A DNA stretch of 64,000 nt from Glaciihabitans sp. dw_435 (GTDB lineage: Bacteria > Actinomycetota > Actinomycetes > Actinomycetales > Microbacteriaceae), in NCBI RefSeq assembly GCF_018449675.1, contig NZ_JAAVUZ010000002.1, forward strand, positions 186,001-250,000, read 5' to 3'. Shown here one piece after another: positions 26,614-35,180 of the stretch. A program made the position numbers and the translations under genes. Numbering within the stretch: the first letter of the stretch is position 1; the number at the start of each line of letters is the position of its first letter. The notes below the pieces were generated by a model. It had not been told where the DNA came from. It searched no databases and saw only the letters and a list, made by a program, of their open reading frames with translations.

Positions 26614-28137
26614 CTACGATGTTTCCCTCTGCAACGTGCTCCAGAGGTCGTCGGCGTAGTCACTCCAGTGGCGCTGCGGGAGAGTGGATGTCTCGGCGAC
26701 GAGTTCCGCCAGGCGCGAGTCATCCCGCAGCAGTGTATTCATCGCCTCGGCGATGCTGCGCTCGTCACGCGGGTCGACGAGCACACCACCGTGGCCGGCG
26801 GCGAGCTCGCGCATGCTGCCGAAGTCCGAGGTGATGACGGGCGTGCCGAACGAGAGCGATTCCACGACCGGGAGGCCGAAGCCCTCGTTGAGCGAGGGGA
26901 AGAGGGAGAACCGGGCGAGGGAGTAGAGGCCCCACACGGTTTCGTCGCTGGCCGCGGTCAGCGTGAGGATGCGACGGCCCCGCGCGCGCGCCGACGCGAG
27001 GGCGCGGTCAAAGGACGCCGTGTCCCAGGAGTTGCCGCCGACCATGACGAGAGTGAAGGTGGCGCCGCCCTCCCACGCGATTTCGGCGGCCTGCAGCAGC
27101 GCGAGGTGGTTCTTGCGCGGCTCGTGACTGCCGACCGCGAGCAGCACCGTCTCGTCCGGGGCGAGCTCGAGCGTCGCGCGCAACTCCGCCTCGCCCGTGG
27201 CGACGATGTGGCCGCTGGGGATGCCGGGCAGGTCGACCACGTCGACGCGCGGGCCGGTGACGCCGGAGCCAGCGAGCATCCGCTTCCAGCCGGAGAACTC
27301 GGTGCCGGAGGCCTGCGAGATCGGGGCGACCACGTCGAAGGCGGACAGCGCGGAGAGGTAGCGGGCGAATCCGCCGGGCATGCCGGCGCCGGCGGTCTCG
27401 GCCGTGGTGATGGGGATGCAGTCGTAGCCGATGGCCACGGCGCGCGACCCGGAGTGCAGCGCGATCGCCTGCAGGCGGGTCGAGCGGCGGTCGTCGACCG
27501 CGATCTCGGGCAGCACCAGGGTCGCCCGGAACGGGATGACGATCTGCGGAGTGGTGGGCGAGGCCGGCGACGGCGCGGTGCCGGACGGCTCCCCCGCCGC
27601 GTGCGCGCCCTCGGGTGCCGACCCGGCCGGGCGACCGAGCGCCAGCGCGTGCTGCGCCGGGGTCAGGGTGCGGGGCGCACCGAAGACGTCGTCCCATCCG
27701 ACCAGCAGGAGCTCGTGCCGTTCGGCCCACAGTTGCAGGGTCGAGCGCACCACGCGCTGGATTCCGGTCGTGAAGGGCGTGGACGCGGTGTCGTGCACGT
27801 CGACAACGGTGCCGCCGGCGATCAGCACGGCAGGCGGGGCCGTACGAGCCCAGCGGTTGAGCTTGCGCGCCCGGGCGAGGGCGTCGGCGATGGTGGCGGG
27901 CAGGCCGTTCAGTTGCCACAACCGTCGCTGGCGCACGATTTCGGCGGGGGTCGGGATCGCCCCGGCCGTCACCGAGAGCAGGAGGTAGGTGGCGGCGTCC
28001 GAGGCCGCCGGGTTCGCGCGCACGAGGAGCGCGGTGGCCGCCTCGAGGCTGAGTGGGGTGCTGTCGCCGGCGCCCGGAATATCCAGGGCGGCCGCCACCT
28101 GTCCCAGGCGCGTGGCGAGTGTTGCGGAGGAGATCAC
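26614..28137 (-). CDS. Family 4 glycosyltransferase with N-terminal helical extension
   Basis: 507 residues from a GTG that overlaps the upstream stop (GTGA). The first ~110 residues are a helical domain not part of GT4, with VTAGAIPTPAEIVRQRRLW. The GT-B enzyme follows: VDVHDTASTPFTTGIQRVV, VGSHEPRKNHLALLQAA, and the donor motif NEGFGLPVVES. The upstream gene carries a similar extension (AGAYPTTGELEFLRRRL) and the same TGIQRVVR motif, so the two are paralogues. Cytoplasmic sugar transferase in the chain; donor unknown. Confidence 0.88.
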   Translation of the reverse strand: MISSATLATRLGQVAAALDIPGAGDSTPLSLEAATALLVRANPAASDAATYLLLSVTAGAIPTPAEIVRQRRLWQLNGLPATIADALARARKLNRWARTAPPAVLIAGGTVVDVHDTASTPFTTGIQRVVRSTLQLWAERHELLLVGWDDVFGAPRTLTPAQHALALGRPAGSAPEGAHAAGEPSGTAPSPASPTTPQIVIPFRATLVLPEIAVDDRRSTRLQAIALHSGSRAVAIGYDCIPITTAETAGAGMPGGFARYLSALSAFDVVAPISQASGTEFSGWKRMLAGSGVTGPRVDVVDLPGIPSGHIVATGEAELRATLELAPDETVLLAVGSHEPRKNHLALLQAAEIAWEGGATFTLVMVGGNSWDTASFDRALASARARGRRILTLTAASDETVWGLYSLARFSLFPSLNEGFGLPVVESLSFGTPVITSDFGSMRELAAGHGGVLVDPRDERSIAEAMNTLLRDDSRLAELVAETSTLPQRHWSDYADDLWSTLQRETS

Positions 28138-29687
28138 TGGGCGACCTCCAGCTCGGCGGCATCCCAGAGATCGACGGCGTAGTCCCGCCACGTTCTCGGG
28201 GGCAGGGTTTCGATCTGTGCCAGCAGTGTCGCCAGCTCAGAGTCATCCGTCAGCATTGTGCGCATGGCGGCAATGATCTCGCCATCGTCCCGGGGATTCA
28301 CCAGCACGCAGCCACCGTGGACGCCGATCTCGGCGAGGCTTCCGTAATTGCTGGTCAGTACGGGGGTACCGAGTGCGAGGGACTCGACGACGGGCAGGCC
28401 GTAGCCCTCGTGCAGCGAGGTCAGCACCGAGAACCGTGCCTGGCGGTAGAGCGACCACAGCTCGCGGTCCTTGAGCCCGCGGGCGGACTCGATGTCCCAG
28501 CCGCGAGTGTTGCGCAGCTTCATCAGGTGCCTGTCGAACGAGAGGGTCACCGACCTGCTGCCGCCACCAATGAACACGGCCCGAAACTTCAGCCCCTCGG
28601 CCAGCAGGGTCTCGACGGCAAACAACACGGCGTCCTGGTTCTTGCGAGGTTCGTGGCTGCCGACGCAGATAATCAGCGGGAGAGCGGATGGCTCGGCCGC
28701 CGCATCCTCGTTCGCCGCACTCGGCACGTCCGCCGCGAGCGACACGGTGTGGACGGCCGGGCCGACCAGGCCCTGCGACGGCAGCGTGGCGGTGAACCCG
28801 CGGAACTCCTCGGCGACCGACTCGCTGATCGCGAGCACGCGGGCCGAATGCTTGACCACGGTGAGGTAGTGCGCGAAGCGCTCGGACTCCCGCGGGGTGA
28901 CGAGGTCGGCACTGCTGATCGGGATGGTGTCGTACCCGACCAGCGAGATCGTGTTGCCCGAGTGTTCGGCGAGCGCGGCCAGCCGGTCGCACAGCTCGGG
29001 CTCGGGAACCTCGGGCAGCAGCAGCTGCGAGTTCCAGGGAACGACGAGTTCGTCGGGCTGTTCGTCGGGGAGAGCGGATGTCCCGGCCGCGAGCGCCCTC
29101 CAGTCGGTGACGCGCTGGCGCTCCACCGCGCTCAGGGAGCGGGTGATACCGGACTGGCGGGTCCACGCGACCAGGTCGAGGGTGGCGTTCGCGTCGCCGG
29201 CCCGGGCGATGAGGTGCGGCATCAGCTCACGCACCACGCGCTGGATCCCGGTGTTGTGTACGTACTTGGCGCAGAAGTTGACGTCGACGACGATGCCGCC
29301 CTGCACGAGGCGCAGTGGTCGGTCCCAGTCGCCGGACTTGGTCGCCGCGGCCTGGGTCTCCTCGAGCACGACACGCATCGCGTCCGCGGGGTCTGTCACC
29401 GCGAGGCGGCGGCGAAGGAACTCGAGCTCGCCGGTGGTGGGGTACGCGCCGGCGACTGCCACGAAGAGCAGCCACAGCCTGCCGTCGCCCGGGTGCGCGG
29501 CCACCCGCTCGGAGAGATCCTGCAGCAGCGGGCTGACGGCGGGGTCGTTGGTCAGCGGCGTGCCGTCCGTGCGAAGAACGGGGGCAACCGCGCGGAGGCG
29601 CTGCAGCAGCAGGGCGCGATACGCGGGGTGCGTGGCATCCGGCAACGTCGTGGACGCGCCCGATGAACTCGTGGTCGCCTCGCTCAT
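28134..29687 (-). CDS. Family 4 glycosyltransferase with N-terminal helical extension
   Basis: 517 residues. A helical N-terminal extension (about residues 1-115, with LLFVAVAGAYPTTGELEFL) precedes a GT-B domain with HNTGIQRVVRELMPHL, VGSHEPRKNQDAVLFA and the donor-site E-x7-E in HEGYGLPVVES. It is a paralogue of the next gene downstream and distantly of the GT4 domains in the three-domain enzymes, all of which share TGIQRV. The start overlaps the stop of the 73-residue gene (ATGA). Second gene of the operon. Confidence 0.88.
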   Translation of the reverse strand: MSEATTSSSGASTTLPDATHPAYRALLLQRLRAVAPVLRTDGTPLTNDPAVSPLLQDLSERVAAHPGDGRLWLLFVAVAGAYPTTGELEFLRRRLAVTDPADAMRVVLEETQAAATKSGDWDRPLRLVQGGIVVDVNFCAKYVHNTGIQRVVRELMPHLIARAGDANATLDLVAWTRQSGITRSLSAVERQRVTDWRALAAGTSALPDEQPDELVVPWNSQLLLPEVPEPELCDRLAALAEHSGNTISLVGYDTIPISSADLVTPRESERFAHYLTVVKHSARVLAISESVAEEFRGFTATLPSQGLVGPAVHTVSLAADVPSAANEDAAAEPSALPLIICVGSHEPRKNQDAVLFAVETLLAEGLKFRAVFIGGGSRSVTLSFDRHLMKLRNTRGWDIESARGLKDRELWSLYRQARFSVLTSLHEGYGLPVVESLALGTPVLTSNYGSLAEIGVHGGCVLVNPRDDGEIIAAMRTMLTDDSELATLLAQIETLPPRTWRDYAVDLWDAAELEVAQ

Positions 29688-29905
29688 CGCGCGCGCAGAC
29701 GCTGGCTGACGACGGTGGCGGCCATCTTGCCGGCACGCATGGGCCCGACCTCGGCGATTTTCAGCACAAACCTCAGGGGAACGTTGGCGAACCCGGCGGC
29801 GTCACCCTTGATGGTGCTCTCCACGAGGCGGCGGCGGCGGTTGCGACGGTTGATGACCGTGAGCCACTGGTCGAGAGCTTCGTCGTTCCGGGTTCTGTCA
29901 GTCAC
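29684..29905 (-). CDS. Small basic protein of unknown function, first gene of operon
   Basis: 73 residues from a GTG at 29905. A much longer open frame continues upstream, but it is antisense to the secreted DUF4214 gene and is rejected; this short version has normal composition. It is rich in Arg (NRRNRRRR near residues 19-26) and has a helical C-terminus (VPLRFVLKIAEV, MAATVVSQRLRAR). Family unknown. The ATGA overlap with the next GT4 gene supports it being real. It resembles the two 76/77-residue proteins only in size and charge. Confidence 0.6.
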   Translation of the reverse strand: MTDRTRNDEALDQWLTVINRRNRRRRLVESTIKGDAAGFANVPLRFVLKIAEVGPMRAGKMAATVVSQRLRAR

Positions 29906-29961
29906 TGGGAAAGTATATGGGAGCGTAAATCGAGAGTTTTTCAAGACTTCATCTGAGATCA

Positions 29962-29991
29962 ATGACCGTGGACACCCTGACCACCTACGCT
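29962..29991 (+). promoter_or_regulatory. Promoter candidate for first secreted DUF4214 gene
   Basis: ATGACC (29962-29967) and TACGCT (29986-29991) are separated by 18 bases and fit -35 and TAnnnT -10 elements. The same two elements at the same spacing lie before the second DUF4214 gene, at the same distance from the conserved leader. Confidence 0.6.
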
Positions 29992-29994
29992 CGG

Positions 29995-30067
29995 CAGGGG
30001 TAGCTCCCCGGCGTCGCACGATCCGTGCGGGACACCTCCGGCACCACACAACGATTGGCGACAACCG
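29995..30067 (+). promoter_or_regulatory. Conserved, apparently folded 5' leader, copy 1
   Basis: This 73-base stretch up to the ATG is very similar to 31757-31828. Two hairpins can form: GGGG/CCCC (29997-30000 with 30006-30009) and CGCACG/CGTGCG (30015-30020 with 30024-30029). The last 25 bases before the ATG are identical in both copies. No Shine-Dalgarno sequence is evident. Confidence 0.6.
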
Positions 30068-31591
30068 ATGCGCGAGAAATCCCTGACCTTCAGCTCCGAC
30101 CCCACCACCCCGATGCGGGGAGCACTGCGGCTCCTCGCCACGGCTATTGGTGCCGGCGCCCTCGTCGCCGGGCTGTCCCTGGTGAGCCCGGCCGCACCCG
30201 CGGACGCAGCGATCACCCCGGCGGCAGTGGCATCCACTCCCGTTGCCTCGACCACCGCCGCGGCGGTTACCGGCTACGACGCCAGCGAGCTGATGAGCGC
30301 CGAGGTGATGTTCTACCCCGGCACGATGACGCAGGCCGCGATCCAGCAGTTCCTGCAGGACAAGAACCCGAGCTGCACCGGCGCCCTGTGCCTGAAGAAC
30401 TTCACGGTGACGACGCCGACCAAGGTGAAGAACGACCTGTGCGCGCAGTACACCGGCGTGACGGACGAGAAGGCATCGGCGATCATCTACAAGGTCGCCC
30501 AGGCCTGCGGCGTCAACCCGCAGCTGCTGCTGACCGTGCTGCAGAAGGAGCAGTCGCTCGTCACGACCACGGCACCGACCGCCGCGACCTATGCGAAGGC
30601 CACCGGCTACGCATGCTCGGACACCGCGGTGTGCGACCCGTACTACTCGGGATTCTTCATGCAGGTCATCTCCGCGGCGCGGGCGATGTACAGCACCACC
30701 GCCTCGCCCTTCACCTTCCCGGTGGGGACCGCGACCACCATCGCCTACAACCCCAGCCCCGCCTGTGGCGGCATCACCCTGACGCTGAAGAACAAGGCGA
30801 CCGCGGCGCTGTACTCCTACACGCCGTACGCCGCGAACCCCGCGCTCCTGGCGGGTAATGCCGACACCTGCTCCGTTGCCGGCAACGTCAACCTCGTCTC
30901 GACGTTCACCAGCTGGTTCGGAAACCCCGTGCTCTCGCCGAGCATCAAGTCGTACGTGAACGCGGCGTACAACGATGTTCTCGGCCGCACTGTCTCCAGC
31001 CCCGAGGTCGTGCGCCAGACCCGCTCGATCATGAACGGTACATCCCGCGACACCCTGTCGTTCAGTTTTCTGTCGTCCACCGAGTTCCGCACGGCGTTCG
31101 TCAAGGCGACCTACCGCAGCGTCCTCGGACGCGAGGCCGAGCCCCAGGGTGTCATCAACTGGGTCGCCAGGATGGCGGCGGGAACCGCGAACCAGGATGA
31201 CCTGACGGCGACGTTCATCGCGACACCGGAGTACTACAAGAACGAGGGACACGGCACGGACGTCGGATACGTCACCGCGCTGTACTCCACGATCCTGCAC
31301 CGCGCGCCGGACGCCGGTGGCCTCGGCCGCTGGGTCGCCAAGGTGCAGGCCACCGAAGACGGGCGCGCTTCGGTCGCACTCGGCATCTGGCGGAGCAACG
31401 AGAGCAGCAAGATCCGCACGGCTGCCGCGTACACGCAGTTCCTCGGCGCCGGTCGCGTCGCGCGCGACAGCGAGCAGCAGGCCTGGGCAACAAAGATTGC
31501 CAAGACCGGCTACTACAAGGCAGTCGCCGGCATCATCGCCTCCGCCGAGTACCTGAACAACGCGGTGAAGAAGTACCCGCAGGCGCAGTAG
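30068..31591 (+). CDS. Secreted protein: lysozyme-like domain plus DUF4214 repeats (copy 1)
   Basis: 507 residues. The N-terminus has a basic region and a hydrophobic signal core ending near APADAA (about residue 48). Residues about 70-290 form a domain with GVNPQLLLTVLQKEQSLV, where the Glu sits as in lytic transglycosylases, and later TAALYSYTPYAANP; four or more cysteines suggest disulfides. Two DUF4214-like units follow (about 300-400 and 400-507), marked by YNDVLGR and ALYSTILHRAPDAGGLGRWV. DUF4214 occurs in surface and S-layer-like proteins. A peptidoglycan- or polymer-associated role fits the setting; activity is unproven. First of three tandem paralogues. Confidence 0.82.
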   Translation: MREKSLTFSSDPTTPMRGALRLLATAIGAGALVAGLSLVSPAAPADAAITPAAVASTPVASTTAAAVTGYDASELMSAEVMFYPGTMTQAAIQQFLQDKNPSCTGALCLKNFTVTTPTKVKNDLCAQYTGVTDEKASAIIYKVAQACGVNPQLLLTVLQKEQSLVTTTAPTAATYAKATGYACSDTAVCDPYYSGFFMQVISAARAMYSTTASPFTFPVGTATTIAYNPSPACGGITLTLKNKATAALYSYTPYAANPALLAGNADTCSVAGNVNLVSTFTSWFGNPVLSPSIKSYVNAAYNDVLGRTVSSPEVVRQTRSIMNGTSRDTLSFSFLSSTEFRTAFVKATYRSVLGREAEPQGVINWVARMAAGTANQDDLTATFIATPEYYKNEGHGTDVGYVTALYSTILHRAPDAGGLGRWVAKVQATEDGRASVALGIWRSNESSKIRTAAAYTQFLGAGRVARDSEQQAWATKIAKTGYYKAVAGIIASAEYLNNAVKKYPQAQ

Positions 31592-31618
31592 AGGCCCCGC
31601 ACCGAGTCATCCACACCC

Positions 31619-31654
31619 CAACGCCCCGATCCGGACACCCGGACCGGGGCGTTG
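31619..31654 (+). terminator. Terminator after first DUF4214 gene
   Basis: CAACGCCCCG (31619-31628) pairs with CGGGGCGTTG (31645-31654), with an inner TCCGG/CCGGA stem and one mismatch. It lies 27 bases after the stop codon, so the downstream paralogue needs its own promoter. Confidence 0.8.
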
Positions 31655-31723
31655 TGCGTTCCGTCTCGCGGGTGCATCAAAGATTACAATTCGAGCGTTA
31701 ATCATAAAATGTGGCGTCAGTTG

Positions 31724-31753
31724 CTGACGATTGTCATGTTCGCGACATACCCT
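31724..31753 (+). promoter_or_regulatory. Promoter candidate for second secreted DUF4214 gene
   Basis: CTGACG (31724-31729) and TACCCT (31748-31753), 18-base spacer, three bases before the conserved CAGGGGTAG of the leader. Matches the layout before copy 1, although the spacer sequence differs. Confidence 0.6.
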
Positions 31754-31756
31754 GAA

Positions 31757-31828
31757 CAGGGGTAGACCCCGACGTCGCGCGTTCTGTGCGGGACATCCAA
31801 GCGACCACACAACGATTGGCGACAACCG
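31757..31828 (+). promoter_or_regulatory. Conserved, apparently folded 5' leader, copy 2
   Basis: Counterpart of 29995-30067. GGGG/CCCC (31759-31762 with 31767-31770) and CGCGCG/TGTGCG (31776-31781 with 31785-31790) can form. The second stem differs from copy 1 at several bases yet keeps pairing through G-U pairs, which argues for a selected RNA fold. Confidence 0.6.
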
Positions 31829-33331
31829 ATGCGCGTGCACCACCAGAATCTCAGCTCCTCCCCCACCACTAAGTTGCGGGGCGCAGTGCGGCTCCTCGCG
31901 GCCGCCGTCGGAACGGGCGCCCTCATCGCCGGGCTCTCGCTCGTCGCTCCCGTCACCGCTACTCCCGCGGAGGCAGCAACCCCGGTCGCCACGACGGCGT
32001 CGGTCACCGCCGCCGCGGTCACCGGGTACAACCCCAGCGAACTCATCAGCGACGAAGTCATCTTCGACACGACGACGATGACGCAGGCGTCGATCCAAAG
32101 CCTCCTGAATGCCAAGGGCGCAAACTGCTCGGGCGCACTCTGCCTGAAGAACTACAAGGTCACCACGCCGTCAAAGCCGCTGGACTCCCTGTGCACTCCC
32201 TACACGGCCGTCGCCAACGAGAGCGCTGCTGCGATCATCTACAAGGTGTCGCAGGCCTGCAAGACAAACCCGCAGGTGCTCCTCACCATCCTGCAGAAGG
32301 AACAGTCACTCGTCACCACGACCGCACCCACCGCTGCCGCGCTGAGCGTTGCGACCGGATATGGATGCCCCGACCGATCGGCCTGTGACCCGCACTACGC
32401 GGGATTCTTCATGCAGGTATACGCAGCCGCGCGCCAGCTGCACCTCACCCCCAACTACCCCGTTGGAACCGCCACGACCATTGCCTATAACCCCAACACA
32501 TCCTGCGGCGGGGCCACTCTGACCCTGAAGAACGCCTCGACCGCCGCGCTGTACTCCTACACGCCGTACGCCGCCAACCCCGCGCTCCTGGCCGGCAAGG
32601 CCGACGGATGTTCCATCGCCGGAAACGTCAACTTCGTGAAGACCTTCACGAGTTGGTTCGGCAACCCTGTCCTGACGCCGAGCGTCAAGTCCTACGTAAT
32701 CTCCGCATACAAGGATGTTCTGGGTCGCACGGTCTCGACGTCGGAGGAAGCGCGCCAGACGCGCTCGATCATGAACGGGACATCCCGCGACACCCTGGCC
32801 TTCAGCTTCCTGTCGTCCACCGAGTACCGCACGTCATTTGTGAAGGCGACATACATCAAGTACATCGGGCGCTCGGCGTCGACCACGGAAGCGAAGAATT
32901 GGGTGGCCCGCATGGCCGCCGGAACCGCCAACCAGGATGACCTGCCCGCCACATTCATGGCAGCGGACGAGTACTACAAGAAGGTCGGCGGGGGAACCGA
33001 CAAGGGCTACGTCACCGCCCTCTACGCCACGATCCTCAACGGCCAGAAGCCCGACGCCGGCGGCCTCCAGCGCTGGATCGAAAAGCTGCAGGCTCCGAAT
33101 GGACGCGCTAACGTCGCGCTCGGCATCTGGCGCAGCAACGCCAGCAGCAAGATCCGCACCAATCTGGTGTACCAGCAGTACCTCGGCGCGAACCGCGTCG
33201 CGCGGGACAGCGAACAGCAGGCGTGGGCGACGAAGATCGCCAAGACCGGCTACTACAAGGCAGTCGCCGGCATCATCGCCTCCGACGAGTACCTGAACAA
33301 GGCGGTCAAGGCCTACCCGCAGGCGCAGTAA
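31829..33331 (+). CDS. Secreted protein: lysozyme-like domain plus DUF4214 repeats (copy 2)
   Basis: 500 residues, aligning end to end with the preceding gene. The signal peptide ends near TPAEAA (about residue 50). The lysozyme-like domain has NPQVLLTILQKEQSLV and TAALYSYTPYAANP; the DUF4214 units carry YKDVLGRTVS and LYATILNGQKPDAGGLQRW. The C-terminal 60 residues are almost identical to copy 1 (ARDSEQQAWATKIAKTGYY), pointing to recent duplication or gene conversion there. It has its own promoter and leader, both conserved with copy 1. Confidence 0.82.
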   Translation: MRVHHQNLSSSPTTKLRGAVRLLAAAVGTGALIAGLSLVAPVTATPAEAATPVATTASVTAAAVTGYNPSELISDEVIFDTTTMTQASIQSLLNAKGANCSGALCLKNYKVTTPSKPLDSLCTPYTAVANESAAAIIYKVSQACKTNPQVLLTILQKEQSLVTTTAPTAAALSVATGYGCPDRSACDPHYAGFFMQVYAAARQLHLTPNYPVGTATTIAYNPNTSCGGATLTLKNASTAALYSYTPYAANPALLAGKADGCSIAGNVNFVKTFTSWFGNPVLTPSVKSYVISAYKDVLGRTVSTSEEARQTRSIMNGTSRDTLAFSFLSSTEYRTSFVKATYIKYIGRSASTTEAKNWVARMAAGTANQDDLPATFMAADEYYKKVGGGTDKGYVTALYATILNGQKPDAGGLQRWIEKLQAPNGRANVALGIWRSNASSKIRTNLVYQQYLGANRVARDSEQQAWATKIAKTGYYKAVAGIIASDEYLNKAVKAYPQAQ

Positions 33332-33373
33332 TCCAGAGAAGTCGAACAACACCAGCACCACCGAATGTTCACC

Positions 33374-33406
33374 GCCCCGGTCCCGAAATGCTGGTCGGAT
33401 CGGGGC
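33374..33406 (+). terminator. Terminator-like hairpin after second DUF4214 gene
   Basis: GCCCCGGTCC (33374-33383) pairs with GGATCGGGGC (33397-33406), with one G-U pair and a 13-base loop. There is no T-run. A possible -10 element TAGTCT follows at 33415-33420. Confidence 0.6.
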
Positions 33407-33430
33407 AGACCACTTAGTCTGACTGTGGGC

Positions 33431-33446
33431 TCTCGCTGGAGCGAGA
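33431..33446 (+). promoter_or_regulatory. Hairpin in leader of third DUF4214 gene
   Basis: TCTCGC (33431-33436) pairs with GCGAGA (33441-33446) around a four-base loop, downstream of the -10-like TAGTCT at 33415. The sequence is unrelated to the leader shared by copies 1 and 2. Confidence 0.4.
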
Positions 33447-33509
33447 CAACTTCCGGGGGGGAAGCAGTCCGCCTCCTGACTCCACCAGACACGATGAGTG
33501 AGACGATTT

Positions 33510-35159
33510 ATGGCCGCGAAATACTCCACCATTCGGGATGACACGGGGCGCATGCTCCGCAAACTGGGCAGTCTGACCGTTGCCGCGCTCACCCTGGGTG
33601 CACTAATCGGCTCGATCGCGTTGGTCAGCCCGTTCTCCGCGGCGCCGGCACAGGCGCTCGACAGCAGCACGTTCAAATCGGGTCAGATCATCAGCGATGA
33701 GGTCATGTACTACGAAGACTCGATGAGCGCGTCATCCATTCAGACGTTCATCTCGAACAAGGGTGGCAAGTGCGCCGCAGGGTTCACCTGTCTCGCGAGC
33801 TACCGGATGAACACCACGACCAAGGCCGCGGACCCGATGTGCGGCAAGTACACCGGTGCCAAGAACGAGTCGGCCGCAACGATCATCTACAAGGTCGCTC
33901 AGGCCTGTGGCGTCAACCCGCAGGTGCTGATCGTGACGCTCCAGAAGGAGCAGGGCCTGGTGACCGCCACGTCGCCGAGCGCCCTCATCTACCGCAAGGC
34001 GATGGGATACGGATGCCCCGACACCTCCGTCTGCGACTCCGACTACTACGGGTTCTTCAACCAGGTCTACAAGGCAGCCTGGGCGTACCAGCGCTACACG
34101 ATGCCCGCGGGCACCGGTAAGGGAACGCCGTACAACACGATCTACAACTGGTTCCCGGTCGGCAAGACGACCGCGATCAAGCTCCACCCGAGTTCGGTCT
34201 CCGCGAGCGCGCCCGTCACGGTCACTCCGGGCCAGGAGGTGCCGGAAGGATCGGACATCAGCGAGCCGACCCTGTCGACCGCGACACCCACGCCGACGGC
34301 AACGTCGACCGCCAATCCCGCCGCCAGCACCGCGGCGACGTGTGGTTACAAGTCGGTCACCATCTCCAACAAGGCAACCGCGGCTCTGTACTACTACACG
34401 CCGTACACGCCCAACAAGGCGGCGCTGGCCAACCTCTACGGCACCGGCGACGCGTGCTCCTCCTACGGCAACCGCAACTTCTGGCGCTACTTCACGGACT
34501 GGTTCGGTTCCACGGTCATCCCGCACGCTACTCAGGCCTTCGTTCAGGCGCTCTACCAGGACGTTCTCGGACGCCCCGCCCGCGAGTCGGAGATCTACAG
34601 CCAGTCGCGCACCCTGCAGAAGATGACCAACGCGAAGCTGGCCACCGGGTTCCTGACCTCTACCGAGTACCGCACCGCGTACGTCAAGAGCGTGTACCTC
34701 GACATCGTCGGACGTCCCGCCGACAAACAGGGTCTGGCGAACTGGGTCTACAAGCTCCAGAAGGGCATCGTCAAACAGGACGACCTGCCGGGCCTGTTCA
34801 TGAGCTCGAACGAGTTCTTCCGCAAGAGCGGCAACACCAACGCCGCCTACGTGACGGAGCTGTACAAGCGCGTTCTCAACCGCACGCCGGAGATCACGGG
34901 CCTGCGTAACTGGGTCTACAAGATCCAGGTCGGCGGCCGTCAGGGCGTCACGCTGTCCATCTGGCGCAGCAAGGAAAACGCGAAGCACCGCACCAGTGAG
35001 GCGTTCGTGACCTACCTCGGACACGGCGCGACACCGGCCCAGCAGAACACCTGGGCCAACCGCATCGTCAGCACCGGCTACTTCGCGGCCGTCGCCCAGA
35101 TCATCGGGTCGACCGAGTACGTGCACCGCGCGCAGGTGCGATACCCGGTGATCAGCTAG
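33510..35159 (+). CDS. Secreted protein: lysozyme-like domain plus DUF4214 repeats (copy 3, diverged)
   Basis: 549 residues from the ATG at 33510; a GTG at 33498 in the same frame is possible. The signal core ends near APAQAL (about 50). The lysozyme-like part has NPQVLIVTLQKEQGLV, a Tyr-rich GFFNQVYKAAWAYQRY, and an inserted Thr/Pro/Ala/Ser linker (about 230-275) missing from copies 1 and 2. It then resumes with TAALYYYTPYTPN. The DUF4214 units have LYQDVLGRPARESE and LYKRVLNRTPEITGL. It is the most diverged of the three and lacks their leader, so it may be expressed differently. Confidence 0.82.
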   Translation: MAAKYSTIRDDTGRMLRKLGSLTVAALTLGALIGSIALVSPFSAAPAQALDSSTFKSGQIISDEVMYYEDSMSASSIQTFISNKGGKCAAGFTCLASYRMNTTTKAADPMCGKYTGAKNESAATIIYKVAQACGVNPQVLIVTLQKEQGLVTATSPSALIYRKAMGYGCPDTSVCDSDYYGFFNQVYKAAWAYQRYTMPAGTGKGTPYNTIYNWFPVGKTTAIKLHPSSVSASAPVTVTPGQEVPEGSDISEPTLSTATPTPTATSTANPAASTAATCGYKSVTISNKATAALYYYTPYTPNKAALANLYGTGDACSSYGNRNFWRYFTDWFGSTVIPHATQAFVQALYQDVLGRPARESEIYSQSRTLQKMTNAKLATGFLTSTEYRTAYVKSVYLDIVGRPADKQGLANWVYKLQKGIVKQDDLPGLFMSSNEFFRKSGNTNAAYVTELYKRVLNRTPEITGLRNWVYKIQVGGRQGVTLSIWRSKENAKHRTSEAFVTYLGHGATPAQQNTWANRIVSTGYFAAVAQIIGSTEYVHRAQVRYPVIS

Positions 35160-35180
35160 CACCCACGGTACTCACCCCCG

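Noticed and set aside
26587-29666. Two plus-strand open frames of about 530 residues each
   Set aside because: Both are antisense to the paired GT4 genes, whose motifs are intact and coupled by overlaps.
29995-30067. Known c-di-AMP (ydaO) or other named riboswitch
   Set aside because: The conserved ydaO sequence blocks are not present and only two short hairpins form; described as an unnamed leader instead.
30052-30067. Hairpin sequestering the start codon (ATTGG with CCGAT)
   Set aside because: Only five pairs including a G-U, with a six-base loop; too weak to claim, though the sequence is conserved in copy 2.
29906-31300. Long upstream extension (to 538 residues) of the 73-residue minus-strand gene
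   Set aside because: It runs antisense through the secreted DUF4214 gene and its promoter; composition is Gly/Arg/His-rich without domains. Only the last 73 residues look like protein.
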